DNA from: Petrosia ficiformis
Lineage: Eukaryota > Porifera > Demospongiae > Haplosclerida > Petrosiidae
Length of the DNA: 64,000 bases
Direction: 5' to 3'
Assembly (NCBI GenBank): GCA_947044365.1
Contig: OX345644.1
Coordinates: forward strand, 1,492,237 to 1,556,236
The translations under genes and the position numbers were made by a program. The notes under the pieces were generated by a model. It searched no databases. It was not told the DNA's origin and was given only the letters and a program-made list of their open reading frames with translations. Below, in pieces: positions 39,836 through 50,600 of this stretch. The first letter of the stretch is position 1; each line of letters begins with the position of its first letter.

Positions 39836-40492
39836 TATGAAATGTTCGTTGGTAGTACAGTACGATAGTATTATATATGGCGCCTGGCCGGGAGTTGTAT
39901 CATTCTGGGGACGGTGCCCCGGGGGTGGTGACTTGGGCTGGTCTGGGCATGGGGCCGGGGCTAGGGCTAGCTCGATCAAATAATATGGCGGCGGAGCGCG
40001 AAAGAACGCGCGGTTGGGCACTCAAGCTAGATACAGCATAGAAACAGTCTAAAGATGATGCAAGAATCTTTAACGAGTTAGTATAATAAGTTGTTGAGTT
40101 TCAGACGTGAGAAGTCATCATTTAGAACCCGTGCTCGAAGGAGTACTTGGTTTCTGTGTACTTAGATTTACTTCTTCATGCCCCAGTTCAGGTTCGAGTA
40201 CACAGAAAGGTAGAGACACTAGTGCAATTAGTAATGATTGATACACAGTCATTGCAAAACAATTATATATATATAGCGATACTTTTTTTCCTCAATATAT
40301 CTTGTTTTTAAATTAAAATAGAAAATAGATTAGACTATATATATATATATATATAATAATTTTGACTTTTAAATTTACATAATCCACACATTGCAATCTA
40401 CATACACAAGCCTGTACAGTTAAAAGAAGTTGATTTCAAAGAAAAAAAATCGTAATGTAGTTTAGCATTTTAGTCTCAAGACATTGCCTTCT
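39836..40492 (-). promoter_or_regulatory. Receptor B upstream region / receptor C 3' flank
   Basis: A 657-bp spacer between tandem genes. About 39880-40030 is GC-rich with ccccgggggtgg, atatggcggcgg and gcgcgaaagaacgcgc, unlike the AT-rich surroundings, and is conserved at 33958-34120. The ATGGCGGC motif (about 39983) fits a YY1 site. The portion from about 40440 is conserved with the 3' flank of B (gttgatttcag, tctcaagacattgcc). Confidence 0.6.
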
Positions 40493-43400
40493 TCAGTGAT
40501 AAAAAGTACATGTTTGAAAGGCAACAGCATCTATTGACCATATATCCTTTTCATCACAGCTTCCTATTTGCAATGGATTCCTTCCAGCACAGACACTATA
40601 CCTGCTGAACAACTTGCATAGTGAAGAATATGTGCCACCTTCAGAATCGAATCTACGCCAATTGCAAAGAAGTTCATAAAACTGGTCGGTAGGTGTTCGT
40701 CGATGTATACCAATAATCACAGCTGCTTTTTGCGAGCAGAGCACTTGATGGCCGAACAAGTATGGATCATGCCTTCGAGCCATATATTCTGCAAGGGTTT
40801 TGAGAGTTTTATCGCTGATTCGTTTACTGGCTTTGAACTTGTCAAAGAGTTTTTCGATAATCACTCTGGGAATACCTTCGAATAGATCAAATGTTAGAAC
40901 ATCCTTCAGGAGCATATCGTTCCCATCAATACCTTTGACACTCACGCTTTCATTCATCATGGCTATTACAATGTTTTTCATGTGTACTTCACTATAAATA
41001 CCATTTGATTGCCGCATCAAGGTCTCTCCAACACGTAAGAATGGACATAGTTGTTTGTAAAATGAAAGGATTGCATCGATGATGGCACTACGAATTTCAA
41101 CATGACTGACTATTGATGTTTCTTCGGAGGAGACGGTGAATACAACAGCTTTGTTTTGCTCAAATGTTTCTATAGCCACCTTGGTTCCATTCTCATTCCT
41201 ATAAATGAGATTTCCATTCCATAATGAGCAGTGTTGTAGTGGCTCTGTTAGTTTGCATTGTGGACCAAATGGAAACATGTAAGCAAAATAAAGAGACAAT
41301 ATTTGTGTGAACCATTTTGGGAAATACGATGCTTCTTCTTGACATCTCAAGACCCAAGTGGATACGTATGAATGATCATACAAAAGGCTCTCACTCTCTC
41401 CTTTATATGGAAGGAACAGTGGAAAGAAGAAAAAGTCAGATAATACTGACCCAGCATTTTGCTTGAAAATAACAGATAGTGAACGACTATTTAATACTTG
41501 ACAAATATGCAAATACTGTAATAGATGCATACAAACTTTATCATCTATTTCGGGAGATAGATTCTGTAGATCTGAGCGATGGAGAACTGGGCTGTAAGCT
41601 TGTGGACGATATACATTAGGTCTGATCTTTTGAATAATTGGTAGTAAGACTTTAGCTAGATCTAAGATTATCCAGCTTTTTGTGAGGCTTTCCTCATTTC
41701 TTAAAAAAGTGATTATTGCTCTGTCAGATAAATTTGAAAGAACATTTATCAACTTTGTAAAATCAATAGAATATGAAGGAACTTGGTGTTTTAGATTGGA
41801 TATGAAATTCGAAAGCTTTATCGCTGAACAAGACTTTTCTATCAAAAGCAGATGCTTATATAAAAGATAAGAATCTGGAAGAGCTGGACTGGTGTGTTTG
41901 GAAATCTTGTTTGAAAATCTTTCAATCGTTTGATTAAGCACCTGTTTGTAGTTAGTGGTTCTGTCAACGTGTACGGTCTCTAAGAATTCAAACCCTCTGT
42001 ACGACTTCAAAGCTTTTTCGACAATACATTTGATATCTTGCTCTAACTCTTCCTTTGCCTCTCCTGTGATTGCTACCGCTAATCCAAATGTTGCTGTGGT
42101 CGAGGAAGCTATGCAACATACCAACTGTAACCAGTAATATAACTGCTGTGTTGCTTTATGATCTCTCCGATGTGAGCGAATACTTACTACAAACAAAGAT
42201 GGTGTTGTGATGGCTAATGGACTATCTTCACCACTGTCAAACTGGACATGATCTGGAACTGCATAAATTGTTCTTTTCCCACCATTGGTAGAATTACTAG
42301 GCAGGGGTATTACACCTGGACAGATGGGGCTAGTTGACACATCTTCTACCAATGCAGAATAGAATGGGCTTGTTTCACCAAGTATCAGAACCTTGACAGA
42401 TGATTCTATGTTACCACATCTAGATTGAAGGATATTCATAACTCCTTTGCTGATAGCATAATGAAATGGAGTTTTACCATCAGCATCAACAGGGACAGGA
42501 TTGCATGTTGCACTAAATAAAAGCTCTCTTACACAACCTTCGTGATCGCAAATAGAAGCAAAATGTAAGGCAGTCTTCCCGTCATTACAAGAGGCATTTG
42601 CATCCACGGACATCATGTTTATAAGATAGTGAACTATATCATCCTGTCCTTCTGCACAAGCATAATGTAGACAATTATATCCACCATCGTTAGTGTAAGC
42701 CAAGCTACAGTTGTGTTTTGTAACTAATACTTCCACAACTTTAAGCCAGCCATTTATACAAGCTAACTGCAACAAACTAGCCTTTGAAACTTCCTTCATT
42801 GGAGAGGAAGAACAATTAATAGCTGTTTTAATATGGTCTACAGGAATTGGAAGTGATGAAAGTAGATCTAAGGCGATAGCTTCATCCCTTTGTAGGAAAG
42901 CACTAATGCATTCAGAAACAAGACCCATCATGATTTGATCCTTAGATTGATGCTCATTGACGAATGTTTGCGCTCTTGTTTCTCTCATCTCTAGTACTTC
43001 TAAATCTTCTAGTCTTCTTAAATCAACTGTTCCATTCCCCTTTCCTAGTCTTTCTTGAGTGAGCTGGATTTCAAGATTCTGTGACGACATACCAGTATCT
43101 ATAGTCTGTAAGAAATAAGTAGATATAATAGCACTTGAATTATCTATTATAATGTTGAAAAGTTGAAATTATAAGAAAAGAGATTTGCATACCTGAGATT
43201 GTTTTGTAGTTGTCATTAAAAGTTCACGAAGTTGAAGTTCTTGGTATGCCTTCTCAATACATAAAATAGTTTCCAATTTCCTCAGAGACATTTTCAGATT
43301 GTCTACTTCTTTTCTTGCTTCAGCCAGCTCTCTCTCCTTTTTCTCTAGTTCTTTTTGGAGAGTTTCCAAACTTCCTTGACACTTATAATATTCACCATTG

Positions 43401-43879
43401 ATTTCCATCAATCTGTTATTTAGTTTCTCCAAATCTGCTTCGATATCTTCAAGAATTTCTTGAAAGAATTCATCTCGTCGACCCTGTAAACCATCTCTGT
43501 GTCGTCTCTTTCTGGTACACTGTTCTTTAATCTCTTCTCTATCTTTTGATAGGTTTGCTGTACGTTTTCTCATCTCATCCAACTTTGTCTGAATAATTCT
43601 TACAGTCATTTCACACTCTCTCTCATATTCTTCTTTGTCCTTTATCTTTTGTCCGGCATAGTAAATACTCTGGCCATGTTTCTTCACGTTCTTCTGCATG
43701 CAACAGAGTTGATGTTTCTCTGTATCTTCTACATTCGAGTCCTAGAATGTATACATGTTTACATGTTTACATATTCATTCAACGTACGCATATATGTACA
43801 TACATATATATGAACATAATAATGTATACACGTATATGTTGTACATGTGTATACACATACACATATACACATATACACA

Positions 43880-43911
<32 letters not shown>

Positions 43912-46900
43912 AATTTATACATACATACATACATATAAAATTATACATACATACATACATAATATATACATACGTACGTACGTATGTACTTACGTACATA
44001 CGTACATATATATATACATACATACATAATATATACACACATACATACATACGTACATACATACGTACATACATACATACATTTGTACATATATACGTAC
44101 GTAAATACGATGTACATACATACATACACACATGTATATGTATACATACATACATACGTACATAAATACAGACGTACATACATGTGTATGTACAGACATA
44201 CATACATACATACATACATATGTACATACATACAGATGTACATATGTACATATGTACAGACATACATACATACATACATGCATAGTAACAGTAACTCACC
44301 GGAATCTGATCATCTTCTATATTAAGATTTGATATATCAACTCCTATCAATGAATAAAATAATGTCATAGTTGTGTTTGAAATTATTGCATCAGCAGCTT
44401 AGGTGAGCTTGGGTACTATATAAACAAATCCTCATTAACGAATTTGCATTGTACTTGATGATAGCATGTATTGGTTCAGCTTTAACAACACTTACTTAGT
44501 TCCGATTGCAAACATACCGAGGAAGGAAAGCTAGTACTGACTTTAACACAATTACAAATCCTTCTAATATCCTAATATTCGAAAAGGTTTTGATCAAACA
44601 CTTACCTTTCAACACTCCTTATTTGGTCATTTTGTACAGGAAGGCAACAAATTTGGTATCTAAGAAGATTAATAATAGCTCTTCCTGGATACCAAATTTC
44701 ATTGACTTCCTGTACAAAATAGCAGAATGACGAACAATTGAAAGTAAGTGTTTAACCAAAATTAATTTGTACCTTTTCGAAAATTAGGTCACATTGTCAT
44801 ACTTACCATAAGCTTCTGCTATATCTACTGCTTTGCACATCGTGCCAGAACTGATTAAGGCTCTTAAAAGCTCAGACAATTTTGGAGGACTTGACTGCTT
44901 TTTCCATACGTCAATCATTTCCACAAGACAACGATTAACACCCTGAATAAGATATTCCATTTCAATTCTTCTCAAAGTGTGTTGATTTATGTTTAGGTAT
45001 ATACCAAGTGTGAACCATGTGTCACTAACATTGGGCTGAGATAACAAATGTTTAAGCATTTTACCTGGAAGATAAAAAGATGATATAATTATAATATAAT
45101 TATGATATTCCAATATTTTATTTGTTGCTTTCCTTAGCAAATACTATAGTATAGTAATTTAATTAATTATTAACTCATGTGTTGCTTATGTAACCGAAAT
45201 ACGCACTAGTAACCACTAGTGACCATTTTTATAGCATGTCTAGTTTCTCAAACTTTTAGTTTAGTTATAGTTTAATTAACTAAAATAATGTTTTAACTAC
45301 CTTGTTTTCATAATTAACTAACACAATTTTATTTACTCTAGATTACAACTAGAATCATGCATTGATGTTAGTGTTGTTTGAGTTAACTATAACTTTAACT
45401 ACAACCACTTTTAGTAAGCATTTTGACTTTACTTAACTAAAATTACTGGTCTACTGTAATAATAAATAAAATGAAAATGGGCCAACAATGGAGCTAAGCT
45501 GAAATACTGAAATACTCATTATAGCTGTTATACTTTCAGTTCATGTAACATATAACTATATTTCCTGTAAAAAAAAATCCCTGTACTACGATGTTTGTAC
45601 CAATATCAGCCTAATATAGAATTCCCCATGTACTTACTGTCATTACATCCAGTTTGTATAATGACATCATTACTCTCAACTGTGCCATCAGAATTGGTTT
45701 GTGGCACAGGTATTGTCGAGTGCTCAGAACTGGTTTGTGGCATCGAGGATTCAGAATTGGTTTGTGGCTCAGGTATTGTTGAAGATTCAGAATTGGTTTG
45801 TGACTCAGGTATTGTTGAGGATTCAGAACTGGTTTGTGGCTCAGGCATTTTTGAAGGTTCTGAATAGGTTTGCGGCACAGGTATTGTTGAGGATTCAGAA
45901 TTGGTTTGCGTCACAGGTATTGTTGAAGATTCAGAACTGGTTTGTGGCTCAGGCATTTTTGAAGGTTCTGAATAGGTTTGCGGCACAGGTATTGTTGAGG
46001 ATTCAGAATTGGTTTGCGTCACAGGTATTGTTGAGGATTCAGAATTGGTTTGTGTCACAGGTATTGTTGAGGATTCAGAATTGGTTTGTGTCACAGGTAT
46101 TGTTGAGGATTCAGAACTGGTTTGTGGCTCAGGCATTTTTGAAGGTTCTGAATAGGTTTGCGGCACAGGTATTGTTGAGGATTCAGAATTGGTTTGCGTC
46201 ACAGGTATTGTTGAAGATTCAGAAATGGTTTGTGGCTCAGGCATTTTTGAAGGTTCTGAATAGGTTTGCGGCACAGGTATTGTTGAGGATTCAGAATTGG
46301 TTTGCGTCACAGGTATTGTTGAGGATTCAGAACTGGTTTGTGGCTCAGGCATTTTTGAAGGTTCTGAATAGGTTTGCGGCACAGGTATTGTTGAGGATTC
46401 AGAATTGGTTTGCGTCACAGGTATTGTTGAGGATTCAGAACTGGTTTGTGGCTCAGGCATTTTTGAAGGTTCTGAATAGGTTTGCGGCACAGGTATTGTT
46501 GAGGATTCAGAATTGGTTTGCGTCACAGGTATTGTTGAGGATTCAGAATTGGTTTGCGTCACAGGTATTGTTGAGGATTCAGAACTGGTTTGTGGCTCAG
46601 GCATTTTTGAAGGTTCTGAATAGGTTTGCGGCACAGGTATTGTTGAGGATTCAGAATTGGTTTGCGTCACAGGTATTGTTGAGGATTCAGAATTGATTTG
46701 CGTCACAGAACGGGTTTGCGGCACTGACTGTTGAGAATTGGTTTGTGGCTTAAATGTTGTCCAGTGTTTAGAATTGGCATGTAATTGATCTATGCTATCA
46801 ATTGAACTGTGTTCCTCTGAAATCTCACAATCAGTAGTTTTATGCAGTGATGGAGAGGTTTTAGTGATTTTAGATTTTACTATGGTATTATGAGAACTAT

Positions 46901-47510
46901 CACTGGACCTGTCTTTCTTTGGTGTTGAACGAACACACAAAGTAAAAATAACAGTTCCAACTACTCCGACAAAAAATGATAATCCAACTGACCAAAAATT
47001 TGAAGATTCGGAGTCTTGCTTTTTGGTCAACAATTTTGATGACTCTATTGAGTGCTTTTTTTGATGATGCAATATTTCAGTAACATTGTGAAACTGAGCA
47101 TCAATATAGTATCGTTGAGCATTGTCACATGTAAGGTTTAGCTGGATTTTTCTCTTCATGCATACGGACAAAATATCTTCACTCATTGACAAATATGTTT
47201 TGCCATTTATAAACGAAGAATTAGCCTTTCCAATCGCAATCCAAATAGTTTCATTTATTCTCTCTAATATTTCCACTTCACAGGAGATTGTATGGTTTGT
47301 ATTCAGGTCATCTGGAACCTCGGCAGTCAGTACCAACTCCTTTGATTGCTTCTCTGAACTGGTCTCTCTGTTCAACGTCGAATCAGTGATACACGGGGTG
47401 AATGTACGTGATATACATTTGCTTGCTTCTGCAGCATCAGTCTTAATAAAACCTGCAAAGAGGATTGTAAGGAAGACAAGGTTTCTTCTCATCCTCGTCC
47501 AAATATTCAT
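40493..47510 (-). CDS. Receptor copy C: long repeat-rich tail version
   Basis: Exons 47510-45638, 45064-44807, 44343-44300, 43741-43193 and 43105-40493 give 1,778 aa. Signal peptide about 1-28, ectodomain to about 172 (most diverged of the three), TM about 173-193 (SFFVGVVGTVIFTLC). The cytoplasmic tail is about 430 aa, of which about 267-603 is a tandem repeat of 12-aa units (VTQTNSESSTIP, VPQTYSEPSKMP, EPQTSSESSTIP), rich in Ser/Thr/Pro. Death domain 1, coiled coil, ankyrins, Roc-like domain, COR-like region and death domain 2 follow as in A and B. Exon 2 is three codons longer and exon 3 three codons shorter than in A and B, both in phase. An alternative start at the internal MRRNL (47492) is possible. 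It is divergent from TULP4. Confidence 0.85.
43745..44290. repeat. Large CATA/GTAC microsatellite in intron 3 of receptor C
   Basis: About 545 bp of tacatacat with tacgtac variants. Many overlapping open frames here are repeat translations. Confidence 0.95.
45180..45440. mobile_element. Probable MITE in intron 1 of receptor C
   Basis: Contains ttagttatagtttaattaac and the partly complementary gttaactataactttaac. It is absent from intron 1 of A and B. A related sequence (ttagttaactaaaactaaa, cttttagtaagc) occurs at about 54890-54965. Confidence 0.5.
45700..46720 (-). repeat. 36-bp / 108-bp coding minisatellite
   Basis: About 28 in-frame units of 36 bp, organised mostly as triplets of 108 bp (units ending SSTIP, SKMP, SSTIP). 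Triplet blocks are nearly identical at the DNA level, pointing to recent expansion. The opposite strand is also open but this is a repeat shadow. Confidence 0.93.
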
Positions 47511-47642
47511 AACAAAATTAGATTCCGTTACTCTTTATTAATAAAATTTAATTAGGGAACGCCCATAAACGAGCTCCACCCCGTTCTTAGCACAGCAATT
47601 GCAGTTGAGGTGTGCAAAAATAATCTATAATCCAAAAACAAA
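47511..47642. promoter_or_regulatory. Shared divergent promoter of receptor C and TULP4
   Basis: Only 132 bp separates the two predicted start codons, which face away from each other, so both promoters must overlap or lie within 5' UTRs. No clear TATA box or initiator was identified. Confidence 0.5.
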
Positions 47643-50600
47643 ATGTGGGCATCTAGAATTCGCAATCAAGGATCAGTGAGTGGAAAAATACGTAGTCTCC
47701 ACTGGATTGATAGTACTTCACTTGAATGCAACAGTGGATGGCTGTCACATGGAAATGAGGATGGGTCTCTTGGAGTGAGTTGGATAAAAATGAGAGGGTG
47801 CTGTTCCAGTGATACAAACATAGAACCATCAGTAGAAGGATCACTCTACAAGTCACATTTCAGTCTAAAAGGCCATAATGGAGAGGTATGTAAATGCATG
47901 CAACACAGAAACTTGGTTTTGCATGTTTTGAATTTTAAAAATTATTCATAGCACTATGAATATAAATAATTTAAACAGTTGTTACTAGTGAATACACTTA
48001 CTTCCTAACAGTGCCTTTGCTCTATTACTTCCATTTACCATGTAACACATAGGTGTAGGGACACATTTATCATGGGGTGCTACTTCAGGAATATCATACA
48101 GAAATATCCTAGCATAGATTTTGAGTATTTCTATAGTAGTTTTATTTCGCAAAGTGAAAAATAAACTATGTTAAAAAACTGAATATATATTTTGCAGTGA
48201 ACTTTGCAACTTCTGACAATTCTTCTGCAAATATCTCCAAAACCTCAACTGATAGAACTTTAAAATTTTGTTTCTGAACATCTTTGATAATAGATAATAG
48301 AAATCTGTATTAAAAAAAGAAAATCGTGACTGACGCCCACACAAATATATTACCACCTTAAGATGAACAGTCCAAATGATGTCAATATTAATAATTATAA
48401 CGATATTTTTGCAAAAGTTTTGGGAGTGCATACCCCTGGCCTGTGCTCCCATGGTTTCTAAACCTATGCAACTAGTGCAGTGTGAAGTTACAATACAGAT
48501 TTATACAATTACTATTTTATTGAGTATCGGCTGCAGACAACAGAATTAAAGACATTAATTAGTACATACTAAATTTAACACAATGTTCCTACAATCTCAT
48601 ACATTAAGTACTAATATTCACATTGTAATTATGCTTAGTTTCCTTGGTTGGTTAAATGCAATAATTCATTATAACAGCATATCTTTGACCTGGAGGCCTT
48701 TTTCGTTTGATAGAAATTCAGCTGAAGAAGACTTTCAACCTAAAACGTTCTCATATGAACAATGCAATAAAACTCCTCTACCAAATTTTACTTAGTGTAT
48801 AATTATTTTGTTTTAGGTAAGGTTTGTACGTTGGAGACCACAAGGTGACAGATTAGCAACATACGACAGTTGGGGTACAGTTAAAATATGGAGGAATCGT
48901 TCAAATGTTCTTGCTTTAGATTTTGATTTCACTACATCAATTCTTGTTCGTGACATGCAGTGGAGCCCCTGTGGGCTCTATATTGCTATCTGTGGTGAAG
49001 AGGGAGAGTTACAACTGTTCTCTGGGCTCAATGGAATAAGTATATTTGCAATACAAGTAGTATCATCCACACAGCACAGCACACATGCGGAATTCACTTG
49101 CCTTACTTGGAACAAGACTTCAACAAGACTTGCTCTGGGTACTGCTAAAGGAGAATTAATCGATACTGACCCGACACAAAATGGACAGTTTATATCTATC
49201 ATGATGATGCACGAAAATGTGCCAGTTCGTCATGCTCAATATTTTGGTCCTACTGAAGAAGTGCATCTTAACAACGAACAAACTGCTTCTCAGAGTCTCT
49301 CTTTATATATGGAAGATGGAGAAGTAGCCATATTTCCAACAATTAACAATACATGTTGTATGTGTGTGCAGGTATGTAAATATGAATGTATACATGTATT
49401 TGCATATGTATGTGTTTAGGCATGTTTTCATGAATATAATAATTATATACATGTACATGTAAATACATACATACACACTACATACATTCATACATGTGCG
49501 CATATGTATATCCACATATGTATGAATGCATGTATTCATGTATATATATATGAAAACATGCATGTATGTATGGATGTATGTAACTATTATGTACATGTAT
49601 ATATGTATTTGTATGACAATGTAGTAATTACATGTATGTGTATTATCATAATTGATTACAGACTCGTATAATTAAAGGCCAAGCTTTGTGGAATAATGGT
49701 GAGACAGTTTTGGTTGTTGTTGGTTGTCGAGCAGATGACAATACAGCATCTGGCCTTGCTGCAAGATTCCTCAACAGTGAAGCTAATATATTGTTAACAA
49801 TTGAACCTCTACTGAATGTGTCAATTGGGAATTGGGTATGTAACAACACATACATGTGCTGACATAAATACATACATAGCATACATACATACATACATAC
49901 ATGCATACATACATACATACATGTACATACATACATACATACATGCATACATACATACATACATACATACATACATACATACATACATACATACATACAT
50001 ACATACATACATACATACATACATACATACATACATACATGCATACATACATACAAACATAAATACATATACGTACTTACATACATACATTCATACATAC
50101 ATACATAGTTACATACATACATAAATACATATGTACATACATACATACATACAATATATACATACATACATACATACGTACATACAAAACATGCATACAT
50201 ATATTTTGTTATACAGACTCTTTTAAGTTCCATAAGCTGGGGTCTCAAAGATTCAGTTTTGTTCATTGCTCATGGCAACCAACTATATAGTTTTGATGTA
50301 CAGCAAAGTATACCGAGTCTCAAAGCATTGTGTCGAGAATTTATAACTTCAAACATGTGGAAATACAAACAGTATACTCCATGGAGATTACCATTACCCA
50401 AAAGAGAAATTAATACTTTGGATTCTAGTTGTCCATCTTTATTACCAGTGAGTTATCTCAATCTGGAATGTAACTTTTCGTATTAAAAATAAATTTATAC
50501 CTGCGTATGTAATTATTATATAACATGAGAGTACTGTGGAAACATTTGTAATCACCATAATTCTATTTACAAACATAATCTGTCCTACAACTGTAAAATA

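Noticed and set aside
39836..40021. Upstream in-frame extension of receptor B (proline-rich)
   Set aside because: The true start MKRRNY is shared by all copies and followed by a signal peptide; the extension is the GC-rich promoter block.
45701..46696. 331-aa plus-strand open frame (AQVLLRIQNWF repeats)
   Set aside because: It is the antisense shadow of the 36-bp coding minisatellite in receptor C; no start context, splice sites or domain.
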